Assembly (NCBI GenBank): GCA_018993155.1
Contig: JAGKSX010000036.1
Location: forward strand, 1 to 64,000
DNA length: 64,000 nucleotides
Reading direction: 5' to 3'
Source of the DNA: Hydrogenophaga sp.
GTDB lineage: Bacteria; Pseudomonadota; Gammaproteobacteria; Burkholderiales; Burkholderiaceae_C
This document shows, piece after piece, positions 34,844-44,767 of the stretch. The stretch's first letter is position 1, and each line of letters starts with the position of its first letter. The notes under the pieces are model-generated. The model was not told where the DNA came from, ran no database searches, and saw only the letters and a list, made by a program, of their open reading frames with translations. The position numbers were made by a program, and so were the translations under genes.

Positions 34844-35847
34844 CGAAACTTGGTCGCGGCGTTGGTGGACTTGCGCAGAGACTTCTTGTTGTCCGACACG
34901 ATGTTGTCGAACTGCAGCCGCATCTTCTCGGCCACGGTGAGCTTGGTGTAGCTGCGCTCGGTTTCGCGGCTCAGCTCCTTTTGCAGCGCGAACACCGATT
35001 GCGGGCGCGACAGCGGATCCAGCGACATGCACCACTCGACCACCTCGATGAGGTTGTCGGAGTACACGCCGCGCAGGCGCGAAAGCGCCAGCGAGAGGCG
35101 GTCTTTCTCCAGCCGCTGGGGCGCGTCGTTGGGCGGGTAGCCCTGCATGCTGGCGTAGATGCAGGCGCCGATCGCGTAGATGTCGGTCCACGGGCCCATG
35201 GAGGAGTCGCGCCGGTACATCTCGGGCGCGGCGAAGCCAGGCGTGTACATCGGGCGGATGAAGTTGCCTTCCTTGCTCAGCACCTCGCGGGCAGCGCCGA
35301 AGTCGATCAGCACAGAGCGGTTGTCGTCGGTCACGAAGATGTTGGCCGGCTTGATGTCCAGGTGCAGCATCTTGTGCTGGTGCACGATGCGCAGGCCGCG
35401 CAACACCTCGTCGTACAGCGAGCGGATGGTCGATTCGCGGAACACCTTCTGCTTCTTGAGCTCACGCGCCGTGATGATGAACTCCTGCAGGGACGCGCCC
35501 TCCAGGAAATTCATGACCATGTAGACGGTCTCGTTCTCGCGAAAGAAATTGAGCACGCTCACCACCGACTGGTGGGAGATCTGGGCCAGGGCCCGGCCTT
35601 CTTCGAAGAAGCTCTTGAGGCCCAGCCGGTACAGCGACAGCTTCTCCGGCTGCACCTGGGGCAGCAGCTCGCCAGGGCCGCGCGAGGCCAGCGACGAGGG
35701 CAGGTATTCCTTGACGGCGACCTGCTGGCCCTCCGTGTCCACGGCCAGGTACACCACGCCAAAACCGCCGGCCGCCAGCTTGCGGACAATGCGGTAACCA
35801 CCGATCACGGTGTCCGGCGGCAGCGGTGCGGGTTTGACCTTTGACAT
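34840..35847 (-). CDS. eukaryotic-type serine/threonine protein kinase
   Basis: 335 residues from ATG 35847, the usual MSK start; a start at 35901 is possible but lacks support. Kinase subdomains: Gly-rich loop KLAAGGFGVVYLA, VAVKEYLP (ATP Lys), catalytic loop HLDIKPANIF (HLD replaces HRD, tolerated in bacterial kinases), LIDFGAA (DFG) and FAAPEMY (APE). A ~40-residue basic C-terminus follows, with no transmembrane or PASTA segment, so it is cytoplasmic. It is the first gene of a leftward operon with PP2C, rph, rdgB and hemW. Confidence 0.95.
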   Translation of the reverse strand: MSKVKPAPLPPDTVIGGYRIVRKLAAGGFGVVYLAVDTEGQQVAVKEYLPSSLASRGPGELLPQVQPEKLSLYRLGLKSFFEEGRALAQISHQSVVSVLNFFRENETVYMVMNFLEGASLQEFIITARELKKQKVFRESTIRSLYDEVLRGLRIVHQHKMLHLDIKPANIFVTDDNRSVLIDFGAAREVLSKEGNFIRPMYTPGFAAPEMYRRDSSMGPWTDIYAIGACIYASMQGYPPNDAPQRLEKDRLSLALSRLRGVYSDNLIEVVEWCMSLDPLSRPQSVFALQKELSRETERSYTKLTVAEKMRLQFDNIVSDNKKSLRKSTNAATKFR

Positions 35848-35907
35848 AATTCGGATGGTTTCCGGAACGCCTCGTTTTGGACCACTCACCCTGATGGGCA
35901 AAGTTCA

Positions 35908-36843
35908 ATGGCAGTTTACAGCATGACCGGCTACGCCTCGGCCCACTCGGGCGGGTCCGCGGCCCCGGCCAGCGCCGAGTCCAGCCGCGAGTCCCAGGCC
36001 GGTGTGGGCGTCGAAATCCGCTCCGTCAACAGCCGCTTTCTCGACCTCACTTTCAAGCTGCCGGACGACCTGCGCGCCACCGAACCCGCGCTGCGCGAAC
36101 TGCTGGGCGCGCGCCTCAAACGCGGCAAGGTGGAGGTGCGGGCCTGGATCGAAGGCCGGTCCGACACCGTGCCGCGCACGCCCAGCGCGCTCGACCTGCA
36201 GAAACTCGTGGGTCTGCAGGACAACGTGCGCGCCTGGCTGCCCACGGCCTCGCCCCTGTCGGTGGCCGAGGTGCTGCAGCTCACCTCGCGGCAACAGAGC
36301 AACCCGGGCGACTTGAACGAGACCTTCGTAACCCTGGCTCAAACTGCGCTGGACGGGCTCGTGGATGCCCGGGAGCGCGAAGGCAAGCGCCTGGCCGCCA
36401 TGCTGCTCGACCGCCTGAGCCAGCTGCGCCGGCTCGCCAAGGACGCACAGCCGCTGATTCCCCAGCTCGTCGCGCAGCAACGCCAGCGTTTCATCGACCG
36501 CTGGAACGAGGCTCTGGGCGCCGGCGCCTCGGCCACGGCACCGGGCAGCACCATCACTTCCGAGATGGCACAGGACCGCGCCCTGACCGAAGCCACTGCC
36601 TTCGCCATCCGAATCGACGTGGCCGAGGAGCTCACCCGGCTCGATTCCCACTTGACCGAAATCGAGCGCCTGTTGAAAAAGGGCGCCGAAATCGGCAAAC
36701 GGCTGGACTTCCTCATTCAGGAGCTGCACCGCGAGGCCAACACGCTGGGATCGAAGTCGTCCAACCTCGAACTGACCCGCATCTCGGTGGACATGAAGGT
36801 GCTCATCGAACAGATGCGCGAGCAGGTCCAGAACATCGAATGA
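35908..36843 (+). CDS. YicC family endoribonuclease-type protein
   Basis: 311 residues. It begins [12 protein letters not shown], then [22 protein letters not shown] and [11 protein letters not shown], and ends with the DUF1732 block: [40 protein letters not shown] and [16 protein letters not shown]. YicC proteins are stress-associated RNases, and the gene commonly precedes gmk. It is divergent from the kinase operon with 60 bp between start codons. The N-terminus carries a short Ala/Ser-rich insertion (residues ~12-30) not usual in the family. Confidence 0.93.
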   Translation: MAVYSMTGYASAHSGGSAAPASAESSRESQAGVGVEIRSVNSRFLDLTFKLPDDLRATEPALRELLGARLKRGKVEVRAWIEGRSDTVPRTPSALDLQKLVGLQDNVRAWLPTASPLSVAEVLQLTSRQQSNPGDLNETFVTLAQTALDGLVDAREREGKRLAAMLLDRLSQLRRLAKDAQPLIPQLVAQQRQRFIDRWNEALGAGASATAPGSTITSEMAQDRALTEATAFAIRIDVAEELTRLDSHLTEIERLLKKGAEIGKRLDFLIQELHREANTLGSKSSNLELTRISVDMKVLIEQMREQVQNIE

Positions 36844-36849
36844 CATACG

Positions 36850-36926
36850 GCCCCCACGCTCCACCGCTGCGCGGGTCGCTGCCCCCCGAGGGGGCGCGTT
36901 TCGCCTTGGGGCGGCCCGGCGGCGAA
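36850..36926. repeat. GC-rich intergenic repeat, family B, copy 1
   Basis: CCCCCACGCT, a GC arm, CGCTGCCCCCCGAGGGGGCGCG and GCCTTGGGGCGGCCCGGCG fill the yicC-gmk gap. The same pattern in opposite orientation lies between coaD and the ferredoxin gene. It is typical of repeats widespread in Comamonadaceae intergenic regions and can fold on its CCCCC/GGGGG core. Confidence 0.75.
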
Positions 36927-36946
36927 ACCCAACTTCTTGCCTCGTA

Positions 36947-37567
36947 ATGGAATACCCCGGAAACCTATTTGTCGTCGCAGCCCCCAGCGGGGCCGGCAAG
37001 TCCAGCCTGGTCAAGGCCTTGATGGAGCTCGATTCGCGCGTCGTGCCCTCGGTCTCGCACACCACCCGCCCGCCCAGGGGCCAGGAACTGCATGGCCGCG
37101 AGTACTACTTTGTGAGCAAGGAGACCTTCGACCAGATGGTCATCCAGGGGGCCTTCCTGGAGTGGGCCATGGTGCATGGCAACCGCTACGGCACCTCGAA
37201 AATGGCCATCGAGCAGCGCATCAACCAGGGCGCCGACGTGGTGCTGGAGATCGATTTCCAGGGCGCCATCCAGGTCAAGCGCATCTTCCCCAACGCCGTG
37301 CTGATCTTCATCCTGCCGCCGAGCTGGGAGGAATTGCGTTCGCGGCTGGAGCGCCGGGCGGAAGACACCGCCGAGGTGATCGAATTGCGCCTGCAGAACG
37401 CCGCCACGGAGATGGCCCATGCCAAGGAATTCGACTTCGTTATAATCAACGAGTTGTTCGAGCGGGCTTTGTTTGACCTCAAGGCCATCGTCCATGCCCA
37501 GCGGCTCAAGTTTTCCGCTCAGCGTATCGCCCGCGGCGATACCTTCCAAGCGCTCAACATCCTCTGA
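36947..37567 (+). CDS. gmk: guanylate kinase
   Basis: 206 residues. P-loop is [17 protein letters not shown], with the GMP-binding region [24 protein letters not shown], then [26 protein letters not shown] and the LID region [20 protein letters not shown]. It phosphorylates GMP to GDP using ATP. It lies 28 nt before rpoZ, and both precede spoT, the conserved nucleotide/stringent gene order. Confidence 0.98.
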   Translation: MEYPGNLFVVAAPSGAGKSSLVKALMELDSRVVPSVSHTTRPPRGQELHGREYYFVSKETFDQMVIQGAFLEWAMVHGNRYGTSKMAIEQRINQGADVVLEIDFQGAIQVKRIFPNAVLIFILPPSWEELRSRLERRAEDTAEVIELRLQNAATEMAHAKEFDFVIINELFERALFDLKAIVHAQRLKFSAQRIARGDTFQALNIL

Positions 37568-37595
37568 TTCACCGCCCATTTCCCGGAGCCCGCAC

Positions 37596-37799
37596 ATGGC
37601 ACGCATCACCGTCGAAGACTGTCTGGAAAAGATCCCCAACCGCTTTCAGCTCGTGCTGGCCGCGACCTACCGCGCTCGCATGCTGAGCCAGGGCCATGCG
37701 CCCAAGATCGAGAGCAAGAACAAGCCCGGCGTGACCGCCCTGCGTGAAATCGCCGACGGCAAGGTCGGCCTGGAAATGCTCAAGAAAGTGCCGCTCTGA
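37596..37799 (+). CDS. rpoZ: RNA polymerase omega subunit
   Basis: 67 residues with the omega signature [30 protein letters not shown], followed by [29 protein letters not shown] precedes the ATG at 37596 at good distance. Omega supports core assembly and contributes to the ppGpp site on RNA polymerase, which fits the spoT neighbour. A strong terminator follows 20 nt after the stop. Confidence 0.98.
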   Translation: MARITVEDCLEKIPNRFQLVLAATYRARMLSQGHAPKIESKNKPGVTALREIADGKVGLEMLKKVPL

Positions 37800-37818
37800 G
37801 GCCTTTCAGGTCTTCGAA

Positions 37819-37848
37819 AGAAAACACCGCGCTGCGGTGTTTTTTTTC
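37819..37848 (+). terminator. Rho-independent terminator after rpoZ
   Basis: AAAACACCGC-GCT-GCGGTGTTTT forms a 10-bp stem with a 3-nt loop and continues into a run of eight T residues. It separates the gmk-rpoZ unit from spoT, which therefore needs its own promoter in the following ~80 bp. Confidence 0.92.
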
Positions 37849-37929
37849 GCCTCTGCGCCGGGCGTATTCATGCTCCTTGCACAGACTCTGTGCATGGACT
37901 CAGCGGGATCCATCGTCTCGCGCTAAAGT

Positions 37930-40185
37930 ATGCAGATGATCACCGAGGCCGACAACGGCACCCTTCAGTCCCCAGCCGAGCAGGCGCATCCGGCCGCGAG
38001 CGCCGCTGCGGCCAGCTTTGCCGCGCTGCTGGGCAAGTTGGATTACCTCGGTCCGACCGACATTGAAAGCATCCGCCAGGCCTACCGGTTCGCCGACGAG
38101 GCCCACCTGGGCCAGTTGCGCAAGAACGGTGACCCGTACATCACCCACCCGATCGCAGTGGCTGCCCAGTGCGCCGAATGGAAACTGGACGCCCAGGCGC
38201 TGATGGCGGCGCTGATGCACGACGCCATTGAAGACTGTGGCGTGACCAAGGAAGAACTGGTGGAGCGCTTCGGTGCGCCCGTGGCCGAACTGGTGGACGG
38301 TCTCACCAAGCTGGAGAAGCTGGAATTCGACACGCGCGAGCAGAACCAGGCGGAGTCGTTCCGCAAGATGCTGCTGGCCATGGCCAAGGACGTGCGGGTC
38401 ATCCTCATCAAGCTGGCCGACCGCACCCACAACATGCGCACCATGGGCGACATGCCGCGCTCGAAGTGGCAGCGCATCAGCAGCGAAACCCTGGAAATCT
38501 ACGCGCCCATCGCTCACCGGCTGGGCCTGAACTTCACCTACCGCGAACTGCAGGACCTGGCGTTCCGTTTCCTGCACCCCTGGCGCTACGAGGTGCTTTC
38601 CAAGGCCCTCAACAAATCGCGCAACCGCCGCCGCGACCTGATCGCCCGCGTCCAGCGCGAGGTGGAGGCAGATTTCGTGCGGCACGGCATGAGCGTGCGC
38701 ATCATGGGTCGGGAGAAGACGCTGTATTCGGTCTACCGCAAGATGGACAGCAAGCACCTGTCGTTCTCGCAGGTGACCGACATCTATGGCTTTCGCATCA
38801 TCGTCCCCGAGCTGACCGACTGTTACACCGGGCTGGGCGTGCTGCACCAGCTCTACAAGCCGCTGCCCGGCAAGTTCCGCGACTACGTGGCCATTCCCAA
38901 GGTCAACGGCTACCAGTCGCTGCATACCACGCTGATCGGCCCCTTCGGCACCAACATCGAGTTCCAGCTGCGCACCCACGCCATGGACGTGGTGGCCGAA
39001 TCGGGGGTGGCCGCGCATTGGCTCTACAAGGCCAGCGAACCCAACAGCGACACTTCGCAACGGCTGGGCACGCAATGGCTGCAGTCCTTGCTGGACATCC
39101 AGCAGGAAACGCGCGACGCGGCGGAGTTCTGGGACCACATCAAGATCGACCTCTTCCCCGATGCGGTCTATGTGTTCACGCCCAAGAGCAAGATCATGGC
39201 GTTGCCGCGCGGCGCCACCGTGATGGACTTCGCCTACGCCATCCACAGCGACGTGGGCAACCACACGGTGTCGGCGCGCATCAACGGCGAGCAGCGACCG
39301 CTGCGCACCGAGTTGGCGAATGGCGACGTCGTCGAGATCGTCACGGCCGAGAAGGCCGAGCCCAACCCGACCTGGCTGTCCTTCGTCAAGACCGGCCGGG
39401 CGCGCTCGAAAATCCGGCACCACCTCAAGACGGTGGCACAGGAGAAGTCACACGAGCTGGGCGAACGCATGCTCGGCCAGGCCTTGCGCTCCGAAGGCAT
39501 CGCGAGCCTGCCATCCGAAGTGGGTCCACACCACGCGACCTGGGAAAAACTGCTGCGCTTCACCGGCAACAAATCGCGTGCGGAACTGCTGTCGGACATC
39601 GGCATGGGCAAGCGCATCGCCAGCATGGTGGGCAAGAAGCTGGCCGTGCTGCTGGCCGAAACCGGCCTCAAGCCCGACGCCCTGCTCATCAGCACCGAGC
39701 GCTACGCCAGCGGCCGGGACGAATCGGTCTCGCAAGGTGTGGTCACGCTCGACGGCAGCGAAGGCCTGTCGGTGCAGTACGCCCCCTGCTGCAAGCCGAT
39801 CCCGGGCGACCGCATCGTCGGTTACCTGGGTCGTGGCGAAGGCCTAGTGGTGCACGCGGACGACTGTCCCACCGGCAAACGCCTGCTCTTGCGCGATGGA
39901 GAACGCTTCCTGGAAGTCGAGTGGGCCGACGAACCCGTGCGCTCGTTCGACACCACGGTGATCGTGACCGTCACGAATGGCAAGGGGGTGCTCGCGCGCG
40001 TGGCGTCCAGCATCGCAGCGGCCGAAGCCGACATCACCCATGTGGACATGGGCGATGAACCCGCCCAGACCGCGACGGACATCCGTTTCTCGGTGGCGGT
40101 GCGCGACCGCCAGCACCTGGCCGACGTGTTGCGCAGCCTCAAACGCACCCCCTCGGTCATCAAGGCACAGCGCTACAAGCCCTGA
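37930..40185 (+). CDS. spoT: bifunctional (p)ppGpp synthetase/hydrolase (SpoT-type)
   Basis: 751 residues. The N-terminal HD hydrolase has DPYITHPIAVA and ALMAALMHDAIEDCGV with HD intact. The synthetase has GREKTLYSVYRKM, FSQVTDIYGFRIIV and PKVNGYQSLHTTLIGP. The TGS domain is VYVFTPKSKIMALPRGATVMDFAYAIH, and the C-terminal ACT domain starts near TTVIVTVTNGKGVLARVAS. Both catalytic halves look complete, so it can make and degrade the stringent alarmone. ATG codons at 37930 and 37936 compete; no clear ribosome site decides. Confidence 0.96.
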   Translation: MQMITEADNGTLQSPAEQAHPAASAAAASFAALLGKLDYLGPTDIESIRQAYRFADEAHLGQLRKNGDPYITHPIAVAAQCAEWKLDAQALMAALMHDAIEDCGVTKEELVERFGAPVAELVDGLTKLEKLEFDTREQNQAESFRKMLLAMAKDVRVILIKLADRTHNMRTMGDMPRSKWQRISSETLEIYAPIAHRLGLNFTYRELQDLAFRFLHPWRYEVLSKALNKSRNRRRDLIARVQREVEADFVRHGMSVRIMGREKTLYSVYRKMDSKHLSFSQVTDIYGFRIIVPELTDCYTGLGVLHQLYKPLPGKFRDYVAIPKVNGYQSLHTTLIGPFGTNIEFQLRTHAMDVVAESGVAAHWLYKASEPNSDTSQRLGTQWLQSLLDIQQETRDAAEFWDHIKIDLFPDAVYVFTPKSKIMALPRGATVMDFAYAIHSDVGNHTVSARINGEQRPLRTELANGDVVEIVTAEKAEPNPTWLSFVKTGRARSKIRHHLKTVAQEKSHELGERMLGQALRSEGIASLPSEVGPHHATWEKLLRFTGNKSRAELLSDIGMGKRIASMVGKKLAVLLAETGLKPDALLISTERYASGRDESVSQGVVTLDGSEGLSVQYAPCCKPIPGDRIVGYLGRGEGLVVHADDCPTGKRLLLRDGERFLEVEWADEPVRSFDTTVIVTVTNGKGVLARVASSIAAAEADITHVDMGDEPAQTATDIRFSVAVRDRQHLADVLRSLKRTPSVIKAQRYKP

Positions 40186-40187
40186 CT

Positions 40188-40751
40188 TCAGGCGCCCTCG
40201 CCTGGCGCCGGATACCGCACGCTCAGCACTTCGAGCTCCTGCACGCCGCCAGGCACCACCAGCTTCACCACATCGCCCACCCGCGCCTTGAGCAGGGACC
40301 GCGCCACGGGAGAGATCCAGCTGACTTGGGCCTGGGCGCTGTCGGCTTCATCCACGCCCCGAATCGTCACGGTGGTCTCCTGCCCGCTGTCGTCGACGTA
40401 GGTCACGGTGGCACCGAAGAACACCTGATCGCCGCCAAAGTGCAGCGAAGGGTCGACGACTTCGGCGATCTCGAGCCGGCGGGTCAGAAAGCGGATGCGC
40501 CGGTCGATCTCGCGCAGGCGCTTCTTGCCGTAGAGGTAGTCGCCGTTCTCCGAGCGGTCGCCATTGCTGGCCGCCCAGTGAACGATGTCCACGATCTTGG
40601 GACGTTCGTCGTCGATCAGCGAGAACAGTTCGGCGCGCAGCCGGTCGTAGCCGGCGCGGGTGATGTAGTTCTTGCCACCGGGCACAGGCGCCGCGGCCGG
40701 CAGATCGTCTTCATCGTCCGAATCGGTTTCGCGGGTGAAGGCTTTGCTCAT
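40188..40751 (-). CDS. greB: transcription elongation factor GreB
   Basis: 187 residues. The N-terminal coiled-coil region includes NYITRAGYDRLRAELFSLIDDERPK and SENGDYLYGKKRLREIDRRIRFL (acidic tip residues D and E preserved), then the globular domain VFFGATVTYVDDSG and SWISPVARSLLKARVGDVVKL. The GKKRLREIDRRIRFL segment is typical of GreB rather than GreA. There is an extra acidic N-terminal ~25 residues. It converges on spoT with a 2-nt gap and follows a terminator that lies 24-30 nt upstream of its ATG. Confidence 0.94.
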   Translation of the reverse strand: MSKAFTRETDSDDEDDLPAAAPVPGGKNYITRAGYDRLRAELFSLIDDERPKIVDIVHWAASNGDRSENGDYLYGKKRLREIDRRIRFLTRRLEIAEVVDPSLHFGGDQVFFGATVTYVDDSGQETTVTIRGVDEADSAQAQVSWISPVARSLLKARVGDVVKLVVPGGVQELEVLSVRYPAPGEGA

Positions 40752-40773
40752 GGTGGGCGATTCCCAGGCAAAA

Positions 40774-40807
40774 AATGAAAAAGCCCGCAGCTTTTGGCTG
40801 CGGGCTT
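40774..40807 (-). terminator. Rho-independent terminator after the tRNAs, in the greB leader
   Basis: On the minus strand AAGCCCGCAGC-CAAAA-GCTGCGGGCTT forms an 11-bp stem followed by TTT-CA-TTTTTT. It ends the tRNA transcript and sits only ~25 nt before the greB start codon, so greB must be read through it or start from a very short leader. Confidence 0.85.
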
Positions 40808-40812
40808 CCATA

Positions 40813-40889
40813 TGGTGCGGCTGGCAGGAATTGAACCCACGACCCCTTGGTTCGTAGCCAAGTACTCTATCCAACTGAGCTACAGCCGC
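40813..40889 (-). tRNA. tRNA-Arg(ACG)
   Basis: 77 nt with encoded CCA. Acceptor GCGGCTG/CAGCCGC, D-arm TAGCTCAGTTGGATAGAG, anticodon arm CTTGG-CTACGAA-CCAAG with anticodon ACG, and T-arm GTGGGTTCAATTCC. All stems pair. ACG is read as ICG after deamination. Confidence 0.97.
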
Positions 40890-40917
40890 GAAGCCTCGAA
40901 TTATAGCAGCATTTTTT

Positions 40918-40994
40918 TGGTAGGCCGTGTTGGACTTGAACCAACGACCAAAGGATTATGAGTCCTCTGCTCTAACCAACTGAGCTAACGGCCC
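40918..40994 (-). tRNA. tRNA with CAT anticodon (tRNA-Met or tRNA-Ile2)
   Basis: 77 nt with encoded CCA. Acceptor GGGCCGT/ACGGCCT (G1-U72 wobble), anticodon arm GAGGA-CTCATAA-TCCTT, T-arm CGTTGGTTCAAGTCCAACA. The anticodon is CAT. The body resembles E. coli tRNA-Ile2 (AGAGCAG, GACTCATAATC, TTGGTCG, GGTTCAAGTCC), and C4-G69/C5-G68 fit TilS recognition, so lysidine-modified Ile is more likely than elongator Met. Confidence 0.93.
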
Positions 40995-41015
40995 GCCCGA
41001 GGATTGTAGGGGGGC

Positions 41016-42035
41016 TTATTTGTGGTGGCTGAGCGCGTTACCAACCAGCTTGGCCGTGACATCAACGATCTGGATCATGCGCTCGTACGACATGCGCTGG
41101 GGGCCGATCACACCCAGCGTGCCCACCACTTGGCCGTCCACCTCATAAGGGGCGGTCACCACGGACAGGTCTTCGTAAGGCACGACCTGGCTTTCACCAC
41201 CGATGTAGATGCGCACCCCATCGGCCTGGGCTGACACATCGAGCAAACGGATCAGCTGGGTCTTCTGTTCGAACAGGTCGAACATGCGGCGCAGGTTGCC
41301 CATGTCGCTGGAGAACTCGCTGACGGAGAGCAGGTTTCGTTCGCCCGACACCACCACTTCGTCCTGGGCCTCGCTCGCCTCAGCTCCGATGTCCACCGCC
41401 GCCTTCATGAGATCGGCGATCTCGCCGCGCAGGGCGTCCACCTCGGTCTTGAGGCGCTCGCGCACCGCTTCCATGGTGAGGCCGGAGTAATGGGCATTGA
41501 GAAAGTTGGCGGCTTCCAGCAGTTGTGGCTGGGTGAAGTTGACCTGCGTGTGGATGATGCGGTTCTGCACGTCGCCCTCGGGCGACACGATGATCACGAG
41601 CACGCGCCGTTCGGACAGGCTGAGGAATTCGATGTGGCGGAACACCGAGGCGCGCCGGGGTGCCATGACCACGCCCACGAACTGCGACAGGTTGGACAGC
41701 ATCTGCGCGGCGTTGCTGATGACGCGATGCGGCTGCCCCGCCTCGATGCCCGAGGCACCCATTTCGCTTACCGCAGGCAGGCTTTCGCGGCGCACCGTGA
41801 GCATGGTGTCCACAAACAGCCGGTAGCCACGGGCCGTGGGGATGCGGCCGGCCGAGGTGTGCGGGCTCGCGATCAGCCCAAGCTCCTCGAGATCGCTCAT
41901 CACGTTGCGGATGGTGGCCGGCGACAGCTCCATGCCGGCGGCCCTGGCGAGCGTGCGCGAGCCCACGGGCTGGCCGTCGGCGATGTAACGCTCGACGAGG
42001 GCTTTGAGCAACAACTTGGCGCGGTCATCCAACAT
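41016..42035 (-). CDS. hrcA: heat-inducible transcription repressor HrcA
   Basis: 339 residues. The N-terminal winged helix is [45 protein letters not shown], then [20 protein letters not shown], and the C-terminal GAF-like domain ends with [21 protein letters not shown]. HrcA represses chaperone operons by binding the CIRCE inverted repeat and is stabilised by GroEL. No CIRCE copy is visible in its own 94-bp upstream gap, so autoregulation is not apparent here. It is divergent from nadK. Confidence 0.97.
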   Translation of the reverse strand: MLDDRAKLLLKALVERYIADGQPVGSRTLARAAGMELSPATIRNVMSDLEELGLIASPHTSAGRIPTARGYRLFVDTMLTVRRESLPAVSEMGASGIEAGQPHRVISNAAQMLSNLSQFVGVVMAPRRASVFRHIEFLSLSERRVLVIIVSPEGDVQNRIIHTQVNFTQPQLLEAANFLNAHYSGLTMEAVRERLKTEVDALRGEIADLMKAAVDIGAEASEAQDEVVVSGERNLLSVSEFSSDMGNLRRMFDLFEQKTQLIRLLDVSAQADGVRIYIGGESQVVPYEDLSVVTAPYEVDGQVVGTLGVIGPQRMSYERMIQIVDVTAKLVGNALSHHK

Positions 42036-42129
42036 GGCTTCATTTTAAGGACGGATGCCCCCGGCAGTACCGCCGACGCACAGGGTTTTATGCCATTCCG
42101 CCACAGGAAAGCTGTGTTGTAATTTCCGA

Positions 42130-43047
42130 ATGAGCATGTCAACCGACACCCGGTCCACGACCGCCCGATGGAACCGGCCCCTGCGTTTTGCGCATGTCGT
42201 CATTGTGGGCAAGTACCACGCACCCGGTGCGCGCAATGCGGTGGACGAGATCGCGCACTTCCTGCATGACGAAGGTTGCGACGTTTCGCTGGAAAAGGAA
42301 ACCGCTGCCAACACGGGCTTGCTGCAGTATCCGGCGCTCGACGTGCCGGCCATGGGCAAGGCTTGCGACCTCGCCTTGGTGGTAGGCGGCGACGGCACCA
42401 TGCTCGGCATCGGGCGCCAGCTCGCGCGTTATGGCGTGCCACTGGTGGGCATCAACCAGGGTCGGCTGGGCTTCATCACCGACATTCCGTTCGACAGCTA
42501 CCAGGAAAAGCTGCGCCCCATGCTGCGCGGCGAGTTCGAGGAAGACGCGCGCGCGCTGATGGCGGCCACGGTCTGGCGCGATGGCCGCTGCGTGTTCGAG
42601 GCCACGGCGCTCAACGACGTGGTGGTCAACCGGGGTGGCGTAGCGAGCATGATCGAGTTGCGCGTGGAGGTGGACGGCCATTTCGTGGCCAACCAGCGCG
42701 CCGACGGCCTCATCATCGCGTCGCCTACCGGCTCGACCGCCTATGCCTTGTCCGCCGGCGGCCCCCTGCTCCACCCCGGCATCGGCGGCTGGGTGATGGT
42801 GCCGATCGCGCCACACACGCTGTCCAACCGGCCAGTGGTGATCCCTTCGCACAGCGAGATCGCGGTTGAGATCGTCTCGGGCCGCGACGCCAGCGCCAAC
42901 TTCGACATGCAGACGCTCACCAGCCTGCTGCATGGCGACCGCATCGTGGTGCGCCGCTCCGAACATGCGCTGCGCTTGCTGCACCCGGTGGGCTGGACCT
43001 ACTTCGACACCTTGCGCAAAAAGCTGCACTGGAACGAAGGGGCCTGA
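42130..43047 (+). CDS. nadK: NAD kinase
   Basis: 305 residues from ATG 42130; an earlier in-frame start at 42055 adds a Cys-containing stretch that does not look like NadK. Motifs are [40 protein letters not shown] (GGDGT), [53 protein letters not shown] and [10 protein letters not shown]. It phosphorylates NAD to NADP. The hrcA-nadK-recN order is conserved in the group. Confidence 0.97.
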   Translation: MSMSTDTRSTTARWNRPLRFAHVVIVGKYHAPGARNAVDEIAHFLHDEGCDVSLEKETAANTGLLQYPALDVPAMGKACDLALVVGGDGTMLGIGRQLARYGVPLVGINQGRLGFITDIPFDSYQEKLRPMLRGEFEEDARALMAATVWRDGRCVFEATALNDVVVNRGGVASMIELRVEVDGHFVANQRADGLIIASPTGSTAYALSAGGPLLHPGIGGWVMVPIAPHTLSNRPVVIPSHSEIAVEIVSGRDASANFDMQTLTSLLHGDRIVVRRSEHALRLLHPVGWTYFDTLRKKLHWNEGA

Positions 43048-43106
43048 AAGCCCGGTCAGAATAGCGGCTGCTCTCCGATTTCATCAACGCCGCGCCTCTT
43101 ACACCC

Positions 43107-44750
43107 ATGAGCCTCAGACGCATCGTTTTGCGCGACTTCGTCATCGTGCAGTCCCTCGAACTGGAGCTCGGCTCCGGCTTTGGTGTGCTCACCGGGGAAA
43201 CGGGCGCCGGCAAGTCCATCCTGATCGACGCCTTGCAACTCGCGCTGGGCGCGCGCGCGGAAAGCGGTGTGGTGCGCGAAGGTGCGGCACGCTGCGACAT
43301 TGCGGCCGAGTTCGATGCCCCCCCTTCGCTCACGCCGTGGCTGGAGGAACAGGGATTTCCCGTCGAAGACGGCCTGCTGCTGCGCCGCACCGTGGACACC
43401 GAGGGACGCAGTCGGGCCTGGATCAATGGCAGCGCGGCCACCGTGACCCAGCTCAAGGCCCTGGCCGATGGCCTGGTGGACATTCATGGCCAGCACGCCT
43501 GGCAAAGCCTCACGCGCACCGATGCGGTGCGCGACCTGCTCGACGCCTATGCCGGCATCGACACCGCGCCGGCGGCCCGGGCCTGGACACAGTGGCGCCA
43601 ACGCCGCAAGGCGCTGGATGCCGCCACCGAAAAACAGGCCACGCTGCAGCAGGAAAGCGAACGCCTCGCCTGGCAGATCGCGGAACTCGACAAGCTGAGC
43701 CCTCAGGCAGGTGAATGGGAGGAGCTCAACACCCAGCACAGCCGGCTCGCCAACGCCCAGGGCTTGCTTGACGCGGCCCAGGTCGCCGCAAACGCGCTGG
43801 ACGAAGACGATACCAACGCCGCTGCCCTGCTCCACCGTGCGCTCTCGGCCCTTCAGGCGCAGGCCCACATCGAACCGCAGTTCGCCAGCGCCATCGAAGC
43901 GCTGGAGGCCGCTCTCGCTCAGGTGCAGGACACCGTGCACAGCCTGCACCAGTACAGCCGCCACACCGAACAGGACCCCGCCAGCCTGGAGGCGCTGGAC
44001 CAGCGCCTGTCGCTCTGGGTCTCGCTGGCGCGGCGCTACCGCCGCACGCCGGAAGAGCTGGCCGAGGTGCACGCGCAATGGAAGGCCGAACTCGCCCAGG
44101 TTGACCAGGCGCTGGACATCGAAGCCCTGCAACGCGCTGAGCGCGCCGACTGGAAAACCTTTGGCACCGCCTTGCAGGCCATCAGCAAGGAACGACAGAA
44201 GGCCGCCCCCAAGCTGTCCAAGGCCGTCACAGCCACCATGCAGACGCTGGGCATGCAAGGCGGGGTGTTCGAAGTGGCCTTGCTGCCGCTGGAGGAACCC
44301 CAGGCCCAGGGCGCGGAGCAGGTCGAGTTCCGCGTCGCCGGCCACTCGGGCGCCACACCCAAGCCGGTCGGCAAGGTGGCTTCGGGCGGTGAGCTGTCTC
44401 GCATCGCCTTGGCCATCTCGGTCGTCACCAGCCGCTTGGGCCAGGCGCCCACGCTGATCTTCGACGAGGTGGACTCGGGCATCGGTGGGGCCGTGGCCCA
44501 CACCGTGGGCCAGTTGCTGCGCCAACTCGGCAAGGACCGCCAGGTGCTCGCCGTGACCCACCTGCCCCAGGTGGCCGCATGCGCCGACCACCACCTGCTC
44601 GTGAGCAAGCAGGCCGTGGGTCGCCAGACCCAGAGCACCGTCGAGCCCATCGCCACCGACGCGCGCGTGCGCGAACTCGCCCGCATGCTGGGCGGTGGCG
44701 AACAGTCCGAAATCTCGCTGGCGCATGCCCGCGAAATGCTGTCCGTTTGA
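43107..44750 (+). CDS. recN: DNA repair protein RecN
   Basis: 547 residues, SMC-like. Walker A is [19 protein letters not shown] at the N-terminus, then [12 protein letters not shown], a central coiled-coil region, and at the C-terminus [14 protein letters not shown] (signature), [13 protein letters not shown] (Walker B) and [16 protein letters not shown]. It acts in double-strand-break repair. No LexA-like site was recognised in the 59-bp gap after nadK. Confidence 0.97.
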   Translation: MSLRRIVLRDFVIVQSLELELGSGFGVLTGETGAGKSILIDALQLALGARAESGVVREGAARCDIAAEFDAPPSLTPWLEEQGFPVEDGLLLRRTVDTEGRSRAWINGSAATVTQLKALADGLVDIHGQHAWQSLTRTDAVRDLLDAYAGIDTAPAARAWTQWRQRRKALDAATEKQATLQQESERLAWQIAELDKLSPQAGEWEELNTQHSRLANAQGLLDAAQVAANALDEDDTNAAALLHRALSALQAQAHIEPQFASAIEALEAALAQVQDTVHSLHQYSRHTEQDPASLEALDQRLSLWVSLARRYRRTPEELAEVHAQWKAELAQVDQALDIEALQRAERADWKTFGTALQAISKERQKAAPKLSKAVTATMQTLGMQGGVFEVALLPLEEPQAQGAEQVEFRVAGHSGATPKPVGKVASGGELSRIALAISVVTSRLGQAPTLIFDEVDSGIGGAVAHTVGQLLRQLGKDRQVLAVTHLPQVAACADHHLLVSKQAVGRQTQSTVEPIATDARVRELARMLGGGEQSEISLAHAREMLSV

Positions 44751-44767
44751 AGAACGCAGCCGTTGCC

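Noticed and set aside
42036..42129. CIRCE operator in front of hrcA
   Set aside because: The TTAGCACTC-N9-GAGTGCTAA inverted repeat is not present in this gap.
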